The position numbers and the translations under genes were made by a program. Below the pieces are notes generated by a model that saw nothing but the letters and a program-made list of their open reading frames with translations, searched no databases and was not told the DNA's origin. A stretch of 51,223 nt of DNA, taken from assembly GCA_902497095.1 (NCBI GenBank), contig CABVDD010000013.1:1-51223 (forward strand), given 5' to 3'. Each line of letters opens with the position of its first letter. Position 1 is the first letter of the stretch. Below, in pieces: positions 8,336 through 16,691 of the stretch. The stretch is from an uncultured Faecalicoccus sp. (GTDB lineage Bacteria; Bacillota_I; Bacilli_A; Erysipelotrichales; Erysipelotrichaceae).

Positions 8336-9791
8336 TATCGTGCATACGCTTCGTTGTGAAAAGTATGCCTGGAATATTTATCATAAAATTGATCTTCCTA
8401 AACAATATTTCCATATGATCGAACCATTTTCTACATTATGGAAAAGTTATCTTGGATTAAAGAATGCTGTAAGTGGACAAATAGGAGATACCAATGAAAT
8501 GACATTAAAGAAAATGGAAAATACGGATGTCATTTTATTTGCACGCTTTTCATATCGAGATTGTCGAACCAATATTCCTGTTTTAATCAAACAGAAAGAT
8601 GGCTACCATGCGATTTATCCGTATTTGAGTTGTTTTCCTCGTGAAAATGAAGCATTTCGTATGAAATTGAATGCGCTGATTGCACAAAAAGCCGGAATTT
8701 TGATCACATCCCATGAAGTTGTATATGTACAAAAGGATTATGTTCGAAAAGAGGCATTGGATATTTCTTCTTTTTTGGCAAGAACCGATTGTTTTTTTAA
8801 TCGAAGGAATAACCCGTCTAAAAATATAGATGAATGTATAAATGCGTTACAAGTGGATCTAGATCTTTGTATTGATAAGACAGAACAAATCGTATCACAA
8901 AAAGACATTCATATGGAAAGAAATAAAAATTGTACAGCTGGTAGACGTTGCTCATATTATTCTTCTTGTTTTGATGATTCCACGCTGCCGGATGATTCCA
9001 TCTTATTTTTGACAACTTCACAAAATAAGCTGGAAGCATATAATCAGGGCATTCAACATATCCATCAAATAGATATTGATAAACTAGAAGGATATCGTTT
9101 ACAGTATGCGCAGTATATGGCCAGTCTACACGGTTCCTTTATGGATCGTATGGCTTTAGGACAATGGCTTGACAAGATACAGTATCCAATAAGCTATTTA
9201 GATTTTGAATGGGATACTTTTGGAATTCCGCCATATCCGAATATGAAGCCTTTTGACGTTTTATGTTTTCAATATAGTTTACATATCGAAAATAAAAACA
9301 ATGAATTAGAACATAGAGATTTTTTTGGTATTAATGATTGTCGAAAAGAATTTATTGAATCTTTACTTACAGATCTTCCATCAAAGGGAACCATTCTTGT
9401 CTATAATATGGAAGGCGCTGAAAAGCTGCGGTTGATGCAGTTGGCAAAACAGTTTCCAGAATATGCCGATTGTTTACAAGCTGTTTGTGATCGTATGATG
9501 GATCTATCCAAACCTTTTGAAACGGGTATATATTATGATAATCGAATGCGCGGTCATTATTCTTTAAAAAACGTATTGCCAGTTTTTACAGATGAAGTTT
9601 CCTACAAACAGCTTGCGATACATGATGGTTTAAATGCAGTGCAGGCCTATCGTACTTTTGAACAAGCAGGCATTGACGAACAAAAAAAGATTCGTGAAGA
9701 TATTCGTAATTATTGTCGAATGGATACTTATGCAGAATATGTCGTTTATCATGGATTGATAAATCGAAGCAAGGAGGAAGAACATGCCTAA
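8319..9791 (+). CDS. DUF2779 protein with RNase-H-like exonuclease-type C-terminus
   Basis: The C-terminal half shows the DUF2779 pattern YLDFEWDTF (near residue 300), ILVYNMEGAEKLRL, and YCRMDTYAEY near the end, which resembles an acidic DEDD-type exonuclease fold. The N-terminal half opens with a Cas4-like SDIVHTLRCEKYAW and later has CTAGRRCSYYSSC (Cx5Cx5C), which with the early Cys could hold an Fe-S cluster as in Cas4 or AddB. I cannot find the D...ExK catalytic set of a PD-(D/E)XK nuclease between them. The start at 8319 follows AGGTGAG; a GTG at 8310 is also possible. The gene overlaps both neighbours, so the WYL, DUF2779 and PF00882 genes form one unit. Confidence 0.75.
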   Translation: MIHVSDIVHTLRCEKYAWNIYHKIDLPKQYFHMIEPFSTLWKSYLGLKNAVSGQIGDTNEMTLKKMENTDVILFARFSYRDCRTNIPVLIKQKDGYHAIYPYLSCFPRENEAFRMKLNALIAQKAGILITSHEVVYVQKDYVRKEALDISSFLARTDCFFNRRNNPSKNIDECINALQVDLDLCIDKTEQIVSQKDIHMERNKNCTAGRRCSYYSSCFDDSTLPDDSILFLTTSQNKLEAYNQGIQHIHQIDIDKLEGYRLQYAQYMASLHGSFMDRMALGQWLDKIQYPISYLDFEWDTFGIPPYPNMKPFDVLCFQYSLHIENKNNELEHRDFFGINDCRKEFIESLLTDLPSKGTILVYNMEGAEKLRLMQLAKQFPEYADCLQAVCDRMMDLSKPFETGIYYDNRMRGHYSLKNVLPVFTDEVSYKQLAIHDGLNAVQAYRTFEQAGIDEQKKIREDIRNYCRMDTYAEYVVYHGLINRSKEEEHA

Positions 9792-10761
9792 TATCATAAC
9801 CCATACTTTATTTGCCGATGAGTTTTTAGAAGATGCCAATCAGAGTTTACAAGAATGGCTTTTACCAAGAAAACAGTTGATTGAAATTGGTGCCAATGGT
9901 CCAGATTTTTTGTTTTTTCATGGATTGAGTCCAGTAAGAGCTTTTCAAAAAACATCACTAAGAAAACTGGGAAGTCAAATTCATTCTCAACATATTCGAG
10001 AATTTTATCAATGTGCTCTTCAAAGTATTCGTAAAGAAAAAGATCAAACGATACAAAAAGACATGACGGCATATTTGATGGGGCATTTGATGCATTGGTC
10101 TCTTGATTCTACGGCTCATCCTTATGTGTATTATCGAACTGGATGTCATACGATGCAAAGCAGCTGGTGGCATCATCGATTTGAATCTTTGATCGATGCG
10201 ATTATACTAAAGGTAAAAAGAGAACAAACGATTCAGGATTTTAAAGCTTATCAAATTACGGAAGCTTCCTTAGAGCAAGTGCGAGCTATCGCTCGTATTT
10301 ATGTTCCAGCGGCAAGACTTGTCTATGGTGTTGATGTAAAAGCACATCAAATTTTAGAAAGTATAAACGATTGGAATTTCATGCAGAAAGTATTTTATGA
10401 TGCATCGGGTAAAAAATTTCAATTCTTTCATACTTTAGAAACATGGACCAATACGGAAAGTGCTATTTCTGGATTTTTTGTTCCAAATCAGCCGGAGGAT
10501 CCATTTGATACGATCAATTTGATGCATAAAGAATGGGTACATCCATGTGATGAAACGATAAAAACTACAGAAAGTTTCTTTGATTTATATGATAGAGCTA
10601 TGGATACAGCTTTTAAAGTAAATACCTTATTACTAGAGTGTTTGGAAAATCCAAATAAAGATGAAGATTTCTTAAGCTTTATAGGGCAAAAAGATTATAA
10701 TACAGGCTTGGAAGAAACTCTGCCTATGGTTTATTTTAACGAAGTGTATAAACAGAAATAA
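9784..10761 (+). CDS. Zinc-dependent phospholipase C family protein (PF00882)
   Basis: The 325-residue protein matches the zinc-dependent phospholipase C/S1-P1 type seen widely in Firmicutes: a MPNIITHTLFADE start, GANGPDFLFF, and HLMHWSLDSTAHPYVYY near residues 100-118 with His residues placed for metal binding. There is no signal peptide, so it is not the secreted toxin type. Real substrates of these cytoplasmic members are unknown. The ATG follows AAGGAGGA and overlaps the end of the DUF2779 gene by 8 bp. Confidence 0.8.
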   Translation: MPNIITHTLFADEFLEDANQSLQEWLLPRKQLIEIGANGPDFLFFHGLSPVRAFQKTSLRKLGSQIHSQHIREFYQCALQSIRKEKDQTIQKDMTAYLMGHLMHWSLDSTAHPYVYYRTGCHTMQSSWWHHRFESLIDAIILKVKREQTIQDFKAYQITEASLEQVRAIARIYVPAARLVYGVDVKAHQILESINDWNFMQKVFYDASGKKFQFFHTLETWTNTESAISGFFVPNQPEDPFDTINLMHKEWVHPCDETIKTTESFFDLYDRAMDTAFKVNTLLLECLENPNKDEDFLSFIGQKDYNTGLEETLPMVYFNEVYKQK

Positions 10762-10789
10762 GAAAATGTAATAAGTTTTCAAAAAATTA

Positions 10790-10798
10790 TGATATAAT
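10790..10798 (+). promoter_or_regulatory. Extended -10 promoter of the nfnA-nfnB pair
   Basis: TGATATAAT is an extended -10 element. The leader would be only about 15 nt and contains a TGAGG ribosome site. No good -35 is visible, which is acceptable for extended -10 promoters. Confidence 0.5.
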
Positions 10799-10819
10799 TT
10801 TCAACGGGTGAGGAATGCT

Positions 10820-11662
10820 ATGTATAAAATACTGAAAAAAGAAGCTTTGAATCCGACAGTAACTCGAATGGTGATTGAAGCACCTTTCGTTGCCAAACGA
10901 GCTAAAGCCGGCCAGTTTATTATTTTACGAGTGCGTAAACAAGGAGAACGTCTTCCTTTGACGATTGCCAACAGTGATTCTAAAAAAGGAACGGTAACGA
11001 TCATCTTTCAAGTGGTTGGAGAAACTACGATTCTTTTAAACGCTTTAAACGAAGGTGATTGTTTGGAAGATTTTGCAGGGCCGTTAGGAAAGCCAAGTGT
11101 AATCGATGGGAATAAAAAGGTTTGTATCATCGGTGGTGGTGTAGGATGTGCGATTGCTTATCCGACCGCAAAAGCTTTTCATGAAGCTGGAGCCAATGTT
11201 ACAACGATCGTAGGTTTTAGAAATAAAAATCTTGTGATTTTACAAGATGAATTTAAACAAGTCAGCGATTCGTATTATTTGATGAGTGACGATGGTTCTA
11301 TTGGTGAAAAAGGTTTAGTAACCAACAAATTGGAAGATTTGATCACAGCTGGTGAAAAATTTGATGAAGTTGTAGCCATTGGACCTATTGTCATGATGAA
11401 ATTTGTCTCTTTGACAACGAAAAAATACAATATTCCAACGACTGTATCCATGAATCCAGTTATGATCGATGGAACTGGTATGTGTGGCGGTTGTCGTCTA
11501 AAAGTTGGAGATGAAATCAAATTTGCCTGTGTAGATGGACCGGATTTTGATGGTCATTTAGTTGATTTTGATCAGGCTATGGCTCGAAATACAGCTTATA
11601 AAAGTTTTGAAGCTCATAAAAGAGATGAGGCTTGCCATCTTTTGAATAAGGAGGTTGAATAA
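10820..11662 (+). CDS. nfnA: Flavin/[2Fe-2S] subunit of an NfnAB-type NADH-dependent ferredoxin:NADP+ oxidoreductase
   Basis: This 280-residue protein has the dihydroorotate-dehydrogenase electron-transfer fold: a flavin-binding barrel (1-95), an NAD domain with CIIGGGVGCAIAY (about 102-114), and a C-terminal [2Fe-2S] loop with Asp217, Cys222, Cys225 and Cys237 (DGTGMCGGC...C). The following gene is the NADPH/FAD/4Fe-4S partner, the known pairing for electron-bifurcating NfnAB and for SudBA sulfide dehydrogenase. In a fermenter it would exchange electrons among NADH, NADPH and ferredoxin. The ATG at 10820 (behind TGAGG) is chosen over GTG 10808. PyrK alone is unlikely because no pyrD is nearby. 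Confidence 0.8.
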   Translation: MYKILKKEALNPTVTRMVIEAPFVAKRAKAGQFIILRVRKQGERLPLTIANSDSKKGTVTIIFQVVGETTILLNALNEGDCLEDFAGPLGKPSVIDGNKKVCIIGGGVGCAIAYPTAKAFHEAGANVTTIVGFRNKNLVILQDEFKQVSDSYYLMSDDGSIGEKGLVTNKLEDLITAGEKFDEVVAIGPIVMMKFVSLTTKKYNIPTTVSMNPVMIDGTGMCGGCRLKVGDEIKFACVDGPDFDGHLVDFDQAMARNTAYKSFEAHKRDEACHLLNKEVE

Positions 11663-11663
11663 T

Positions 11664-13046
11664 ATGCCAAACATGCGTCCTGACAAAGTGGCAATGCCGG
11701 TACAAGATCCGGCTATACGTATCACTAATTTTAATGAAGTAGCTTTAGGATATACACCACAAATGGCTATGGAAGAGGCTACTCGTTGCTTACATTGTAA
11801 ACATCAGCCTTGTGTAAGTGGTTGTCCGGTTAATATTCATATTCCGGATTTTATTGAAAAAGTGGCACAGGGAGAGTTTGAAGAAGCTTATAAGATCATT
11901 TCTTTGACAAGTACATTGCCAGCTATTTGCGGACGTGTATGTCCACAAGAAAATCAATGTGAAAAGGTTTGTGTACGCGGTATCAAAAATGAGCCGGTTG
12001 CGATTGGACGATTAGAGCGTTTTGTAGCGGATTATCATAGAAAGCATAATGATACACCTTTTGAAAAACCACGATCCAATGGTCATAAAGTTGCTGTGGT
12101 AGGAGCAGGTCCTGCCGGATTGACATGTGCTGGTGATTTAGCTAAATTAGGTTATCAAGTAACAATTTTTGAAGCCTTGCATGTAGCTGGCGGCGTTTTG
12201 ATGTATGGAATTCCTGAGTTTCGTTTGCCAAAAGAAATTGTGCAAAAAGAAATCAGTCATTTAAAAGAACTCGGTGTAGAAATCATTACTAACTTTATCG
12301 TTGGCCGTTCCGATTCCATCGATTCGATCATGGATGAAGGATACGAAGCGGTATTTATCGGCTCTGGTGCAGGACTTCCAAATTTTATGGGATTGCCAGG
12401 AGAAAATTTGATTGGTGTGTATTCTGCCAATGAATTTTTAACACGTATCAATTTGATGAAAGCCTATCAGGAAGATAGTGATACACCAGTCCAGCATCCA
12501 ACTAAATGTGTTGTCGTAGGCGGTGGAAATGTGGCCATGGATGCGGCTCGTTGTGCAAGAAGACTTGGTTCTGAAGTACATATCGTTTATCGTCGAAGCA
12601 TGGAAGAGCTTCCTGCCAGAAAAGAAGAAGTGGAGCATGCACAAGAAGAAGGTATTATCTTTGATCTTTTATGCAACCCGGTTCGAGTGATTGGCGATGA
12701 TAAAGGCTGGTGTAAACAGATCGAATGTATCCGTATGCAATTGGGTGAACCAGATGACAGTGGAAGAAGAAGACCTATCCCGATTGAAGGTTCGAACTTT
12801 ACAATTGATATTGATTGTATGATCATGGCCATTGGAACAAGTCCAAATCCATTGATCCGTCATACGACAAAAGGTTTAGAAGTAAATCGTAAAGGTTGCA
12901 TCATTTGTAATGAAGATGGTTTGACATCCCGTGAAAATATCTATGCCGGTGGTGATGCGGTATCTGGTGCCGCAACGGTTATCAATGCCATGGGAGCTGG
13001 TAAAAGAGCGGCTGCAGCCATCGATAAAAAGTTAAAGGATAAATAA
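11664..13046 (+). CDS. nfnB: NADPH/FAD/4Fe-4S subunit of NfnAB (glutamate-synthase small-subunit-like)
   Basis: This 460-residue protein has two 4Fe-4S cysteine sets (Cys42, 45, 50, 54 and Cys89, 93, 99, 103), then two dinucleotide folds (VAVVGAGPAGLTCAG near 144 and CVVVGGGNVAMDAARCARRLG near 280) and the C-terminal IYAGGDAVSGAATV flavin motif. This is the layout of GltD/NfnB/SudA. With no glutamate synthase large subunit beside it and an NfnA-like gene directly upstream, the NfnB role is favoured over glutamate synthase. The ATG at 11664 follows AAGGAGG; a TTG at 11655 is less likely. Confidence 0.82.
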   Translation: MPNMRPDKVAMPVQDPAIRITNFNEVALGYTPQMAMEEATRCLHCKHQPCVSGCPVNIHIPDFIEKVAQGEFEEAYKIISLTSTLPAICGRVCPQENQCEKVCVRGIKNEPVAIGRLERFVADYHRKHNDTPFEKPRSNGHKVAVVGAGPAGLTCAGDLAKLGYQVTIFEALHVAGGVLMYGIPEFRLPKEIVQKEISHLKELGVEIITNFIVGRSDSIDSIMDEGYEAVFIGSGAGLPNFMGLPGENLIGVYSANEFLTRINLMKAYQEDSDTPVQHPTKCVVVGGGNVAMDAARCARRLGSEVHIVYRRSMEELPARKEEVEHAQEEGIIFDLLCNPVRVIGDDKGWCKQIECIRMQLGEPDDSGRRRPIPIEGSNFTIDIDCMIMAIGTSPNPLIRHTTKGLEVNRKGCIICNEDGLTSRENIYAGGDAVSGAATVINAMGAGKRAAAAIDKKLKDK

Positions 13047-13071
13047 GAATGTCTGAAAAGGCATTCTTTTT
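13045..13071 (+). terminator. Terminator of nfnAB
   Basis: Stem 13045-13053 pairs with 13060-13068 and is followed by T5. The stop codon overlaps its left edge. Between 13072 and 13221 I see only AT-rich spacer. Confidence 0.75.
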
Positions 13072-13221
13072 ATATGGTCATAGAATGTATAGTCCAAGGT
13101 TTTAATTTCTTTAATTATAGGAATTCTTCATTTCATTCATTAATTTAGTTATATTGGTAAAAATTATAAGTTTATTGTTGTGAAAAAAGAGATTTTTATT
13201 GAATTTTTGTGAATGAAAGGG

Positions 13222-13250
13222 TTTACATTTTATGAAAGCAGGTGTACTAT
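13222..13250 (+). promoter_or_regulatory. Promoter of a candidate small RNA
   Basis: TTTACA (13222-13227) and TACTAT (13245-13250) are exactly 17 bp apart. The start would be near 13257. No open reading frame of note follows before a terminator at 13361-13386. Confidence 0.65.
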
Positions 13251-13256
13251 AAAGAC

Positions 13257-13387
13257 GGATAAAGTTGGAATATGGCTCAATTTCAACAACTCACATGCTT
13301 ACATCCTTCCTTATTGTATGTGAGATTATTTATTCATATCGATTCCTTTCGATACTTGATAAAAAGCACTCATTGAGTGCTTTTTAT
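13257..13387 (+). ncRNA. Candidate ~130-nt structured small RNA
   Basis: Between a good promoter and a strong terminator lie three further hairpins: 13264-13271/13280-13287 (8 bp), 13290-13298/13316-13324 (9 bp, 17-nt loop containing CCTTCCTT) and 13337-13342/13349-13354 (6 bp, loop TTCCTT). Two loops thus expose pyrimidine-rich sequence that can pair with GGAAGG-like ribosome sites, as many trans-acting Firmicutes sRNAs do. I do not recognise it as 6S, SRP RNA, tmRNA or RNase P. It could also be a leader that ends prematurely upstream of rodZ. The 3' spacer 13388-13579 shows nothing clear. Confidence 0.5.
13361..13386 (+). terminator. Strong terminator of the candidate small RNA
   Basis: An 11-bp perfect stem (13361-13371 with 13375-13385) has a 3-nt loop and a GCACTC core. 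The right arm runs into T5. Confidence 0.85.
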
Positions 13388-13579
13388 CTGTTTTTAGGCA
13401 TTCATTTTTGAAATAAAATTGTATAAGCATGTTTAGTTTTAAACTCGTTATATATTGTAAGTGTAGGTAAAATGGATGGTTTGTATTATTCGATAAAGTC
13501 TAGGAATTGATCGTTTTTTACCAATCATTTAATAGTAGTGAAAAAAAATAGGATTTTCTAAGAAATTTAGTAGTCATTT

Positions 13580-13588
13580 TGATATAAT
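13580..13588 (+). promoter_or_regulatory. Extended -10 promoter of the rodZ-recA cluster
   Basis: TTGATATAAT (TATAAT at 13583-13588 with an upstream TG) lies 25 bp before the rodZ start. Confidence 0.5.
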
Positions 13589-13613
13589 GGAATGGCTAAA
13601 AGGGGGAGAATAG

Positions 13614-14606
13614 ATGGCCTATTATCATATTCTTAGACAAAGACGAATGGATTTGCATCTAACTATTGAATATGTATCCAGTCAGACACGTCTGGCTCCA
13701 CAGTATATTCAGGCCATTGAAGAACATAATCTTGATGTTTTCTCGGATGACTTTTCTTTTGTCCGGTATTTTGTTCATGCTTATTGTGATGCGATTGGTG
13801 TAAACTGGAGCGTTATCAGTCAGGAAGTTGATGCAGATATCAATGACTATGCACGTCAACGCTCTATGGCATTAAGTCAGGCACAAAGAAAAATCGTACA
13901 GCAGATGCCTAATCGATCATCTGTTTCCAAAAGAAGACATCAATCACATAGTCGTTTTCAAAAACGGGTTTCGGCCATATCGCGAAATTTGCAGTTTCGC
14001 AATCGTAAAAATTTAAAGAAGATTTTGATTGCAGGAGTTGTATTTATTGTTTTAGCTATGGGTATCAGTTTCTGGTTGGATGCTCGTTCGGCGAATCAGT
14101 TGGCCCAGCAAGAAAGCCAGCGACAAGAGGAATTGCGCCAAAAAGAAGAGGAGACAGATCGCTTAGCTAAACAACGTCAGCAGGAAAAAGAGAGTCAGGC
14201 TTTACAATTTGAGGTGTTGGATGCTTCAACCAATGTGTTCCAGCTTTCCAATGTTTTAGAAACGACAAAAAGTTTCACTGTGAAAATCGAATTGCCGGAA
14301 GAAAGTACGGTAGTGATTTATAAAGATGATGTACCAATGGATGAAGAAAATGTGGATAAAGTATATACAGATACTTTTGAACAAGATATTGAAGTAGACG
14401 AAGCTTGTCGTATTAGTATCGAAATTGGAAATTATGTTGCTCAAGGAACAACAATTACGATTGCTGATCAAAATGTGTCTTTTGATGCAACGTATTGGGC
14501 ACAAGGTATGCCGGCAACAATTTATGTTGACGTAGTAAGTAATGAAACGGCAACGAATCAAGATAGCCAAGATACAGAGGAGGCTAATTATGAATTTACC
14601 GAATAA
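13614..14606 (+). CDS. rodZ: RodZ-like cell-shape protein (HTH_25, single-pass membrane)
   Basis: The 330-residue protein has an N-terminal RodZ-type helix-turn-helix (1-70), a basic linker (about 100-135), one transmembrane helix (about 136-154), a Gln/Glu-rich coiled segment (160-195) and an extracellular beta domain (about 197-310). RodZ links MreB to the cell envelope in rod-shaped bacteria. Its place directly before pgsA, cinA and recA matches ymfM in Bacillus. The start ATG follows a GGGGGAGA site. The tail after residue 310 is acidic and low in complexity. Confidence 0.85.
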   Translation: MAYYHILRQRRMDLHLTIEYVSSQTRLAPQYIQAIEEHNLDVFSDDFSFVRYFVHAYCDAIGVNWSVISQEVDADINDYARQRSMALSQAQRKIVQQMPNRSSVSKRRHQSHSRFQKRVSAISRNLQFRNRKNLKKILIAGVVFIVLAMGISFWLDARSANQLAQQESQRQEELRQKEEETDRLAKQRQQEKESQALQFEVLDASTNVFQLSNVLETTKSFTVKIELPEESTVVIYKDDVPMDEENVDKVYTDTFEQDIEVDEACRISIEIGNYVAQGTTITIADQNVSFDATYWAQGMPATIYVDVVSNETATNQDSQDTEEANYEFTE

Positions 14607-15168
14607 ACTGACAATGTTGCGAATTGTCATGGTTCCACTTGTAGTATTGATTTATTTGCTTATACCGCAGAATTTTTGTGTTATATCGCAAATAAATGGA
14701 TTAGCATTGCGTGATATTTTGGCTTTTATAGTTTTTGCGGCAGCAAGTTTTACAGATATGTTAGATGGTCAAATTGCCCGTAAACAACATTTGATTACTT
14801 CATTTGGTAAATTTGCAGATCCGATTGCAGATAAGATGTTAGTAAATACTTTACTCATTTTATTAGTGTATACGCATCAGGCAAACGTTGTTGCGGTCTT
14901 ATTGATGATAGCTCGTGATCTTGTGGTGGATGGGCTTCGTATGCTTGCTTCACAACATGGAAAAGTGGTTAGTGCTGGTTTCTTTGGAAAATTGAAGACC
15001 GTATTACAGATGTTTGCCATTGTCTTTTTGTTGTTGAAAAACTGGCCGTTTGTATATATGGGATTGCCGATAGATCAGATTTTGCTTTGGGCAGCCACGA
15101 TCGTTAGTTTGTGGAGTGGTTTTGTTTATTTTGTACAATTAAAAGATTATGTATTGGAGAGTATGTGA
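14590..15168 (+). CDS. pgsA: CDP-diacylglycerol--glycerol-3-phosphate 3-phosphatidyltransferase
   Basis: The enzyme makes phosphatidylglycerol phosphate, the first step to phosphatidylglycerol and cardiolipin, in the cytoplasmic membrane. The 192-residue protein has the CDP-alcohol phosphotransferase motif DMLDGQIARK...GKFADPIADK (about residues 57-81) and several hydrophobic helices. The start at 14590 follows GAGGAGG inside the rodZ end, giving a 17-bp overlap and probable translational coupling. Confidence 0.93.
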   Translation: MNLPNKLTMLRIVMVPLVVLIYLLIPQNFCVISQINGLALRDILAFIVFAAASFTDMLDGQIARKQHLITSFGKFADPIADKMLVNTLLILLVYTHQANVVAVLLMIARDLVVDGLRMLASQHGKVVSAGFFGKLKTVLQMFAIVFLLLKNWPFVYMGLPIDQILLWAATIVSLWSGFVYFVQLKDYVLESM

Positions 15169-15638
15169 TGAGTGCTAAAGAACTAGTCAAGTTATGTACT
15201 GAAAAAAAGCGGACGATTTCTTCATGTGAAAGCTTAACAGCTGGCCTTTTTAGTGCCGAAGTTGCTTCTATACCTGGCGCCAGCAAAGTATTAAAGGGCG
15301 GTATAGTTACATATTTTACTGAAGTTAAAGAAAAAATCGTTGGTGTGGATGCTCATATCATCTCAGAATATGGTGTTGTATCTAAAGAATGTGCCAATCA
15401 AATGGCTCAAAAAACAAGAACGATGCTTGATAGCGATTATTGTGTTTCTTTTACTGGAAATGCAGGTCCGGATGCCATGGAAGATAAGCCGGCTGGACTT
15501 GTGTATTGTTCCATCGCATCAAAAAACGGTGTTAAAAATTTTAAACTATTTTTAGAAAACAAAAGTCGCAATGAAGTAAGAAAACAAGCGGTAGAAATAA
15601 TGATTGAAAATCTTATACAAGAAATCATAAAGGAGTAA
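15168..15638 (+). CDS. pncC: CinA C-terminal domain protein, nicotinamide-nucleotide amidohydrolase
   Basis: This 156-residue protein is the CinA C-terminal (PncC) domain alone, which converts nicotinamide mononucleotide to nicotinate mononucleotide and ammonia. Signatures are SCESLTAG near residue 17, KGGIVTY, and TGNAGPDAMEDKPAG near 95-110. Many Firmicutes carry a full CinA with an N-terminal COG1058 domain at this site; here that half is absent. The ATG overlaps the pgsA stop by one base. It stands 3 bp before recA, the classical cinA-recA arrangement. Confidence 0.88.
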   Translation: MSAKELVKLCTEKKRTISSCESLTAGLFSAEVASIPGASKVLKGGIVTYFTEVKEKIVGVDAHIISEYGVVSKECANQMAQKTRTMLDSDYCVSFTGNAGPDAMEDKPAGLVYCSIASKNGVKNFKLFLENKSRNEVRKQAVEIMIENLIQEIIKE

Positions 15639-15641
15639 AAA

Positions 15642-16643
15642 ATGCCAAAAGAAGAAAATAAAGATAAATTATTAAGTGATGTGCTAAATGAAATTGAAAA
15701 AGAATATGGCAAAGGATCTATCATGAAACTAGGCGATCGCGCTGCTGTGGATGTGGAACCCATTCCTAGTGGAAGTTTGTTGTTGGACCAGGCTTTAGGA
15801 ATCGGTGGCTATCCAAAAGGGCGTATTATTGAGATTTTTGGACCGGAGTCAAGTGGTAAGACGACATTAGCTTTACATGCGATTGCACAAGTACAAAAAA
15901 TGGGTGGTCGTGCGGCTTTTATCGATGCCGAAAATGCGATCGATCCAGTATATGCCCGTAACTTAGGTGTCGATATTGATGAATTGATACTTTCTCAGCC
16001 TGATTCAGGTGAACAAGGATTAAATATCATGTTGATGTTGATTGAAAGTGGTGCTGTAGATCTTGTAGTTGTCGATAGTGTTGCGGCATTGGTTCCTCAA
16101 GCTGAACTGGATGGAGAAATGGGAGATCTGCAAGTAGGATCACAGGCACGAATGATGTCAAAAGCAATGCGAAAATTAGCAGGTCTTATGAACCATAACG
16201 AATGTACTGCCATTTTTATTAACCAATTGCGCGAAAAAGTTGGTGTCGTATATGGTAATCCGGAAACTACGCCTGGCGGACGTGCCCTAAAATTTTATAG
16301 TTCGGTTCGTATTGACATTCGTAAGGCTGATGCGATCAAAAATGGCTCAGATATCGTAGGTAATAAGGTACGGGTAAAAGTTGTTAAGAATAAGGTAGCT
16401 CCTCCATTTAAACAAGCGGTGTTAGAAATCATTTATGGGGAAGGTTTATCTTATATTTCAGAGTTGCTGGATTTATGTGTTGATGCCAATATTGTAAAGA
16501 AAAGTGGTGCCTGGTACAGCTTTGAAGGAGAAAAGATTGGACAGGGAAAAGAAGCCGCTAAAGAATATATCAAACAAAATCCAGAATTTAAGGAAAAATT
16601 AGAAACTTTATTAAAAGAAAAAAACGAAGAAGTTCAAGAATAG
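15642..16643 (+). CDS. recA: Recombinase RecA
   Basis: RecA drives strand exchange and LexA self-cleavage. The 333-residue protein has Walker A GPESSGKTT (about 66-74), the VVDSVAALVPQAELDGEMGD block with L1, and the loop-2 region INQLREKVGV...TPGGRALKFYSSVR. It has a short acidic tail. The ATG follows AAGGAGT. I did not find a convincing LexA box upstream; expression may come from the rodZ promoter. Confidence 0.98.
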   Translation: MPKEENKDKLLSDVLNEIEKEYGKGSIMKLGDRAAVDVEPIPSGSLLLDQALGIGGYPKGRIIEIFGPESSGKTTLALHAIAQVQKMGGRAAFIDAENAIDPVYARNLGVDIDELILSQPDSGEQGLNIMLMLIESGAVDLVVVDSVAALVPQAELDGEMGDLQVGSQARMMSKAMRKLAGLMNHNECTAIFINQLREKVGVVYGNPETTPGGRALKFYSSVRIDIRKADAIKNGSDIVGNKVRVKVVKNKVAPPFKQAVLEIIYGEGLSYISELLDLCVDANIVKKSGAWYSFEGEKIGQGKEAAKEYIKQNPEFKEKLETLLKEKNEEVQE

Positions 16644-16657
16644 AACTTCTTTTTTTG
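16628..16657 (+). terminator. Terminator of recA
   Basis: Stem 16628-16635 pairs perfectly with 16643-16650, followed by T7. The recA stop lies within the structure. Confidence 0.88.
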
Positions 16658-16691
16658 TGATATACTTAAAAAAATGAAAAGGGTGAAATAC

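Noticed and set aside
8319..9791. Cas4 protein of a CRISPR system
   Set aside because: There are no cas genes or repeat arrays, and the protein is longer with a DUF2779 C-terminus.
11664..13046. Glutamate synthase small subunit
   Set aside because: No large subunit is present and an NfnA-like gene directly precedes it, so the NfnB assignment fits better.
13257..13387. 6S RNA, SRP RNA or tmRNA
   Set aside because: There is no long rod with a central bubble, no GGAA-loop SRP signature and no tag-peptide frame with a tRNA-like end.
14256..14630. 124-residue minus-strand ORF opposite rodZ and pgsA
   Set aside because: It lacks a ribosome site and lies wholly antisense to clear genes; it is a shadow frame.
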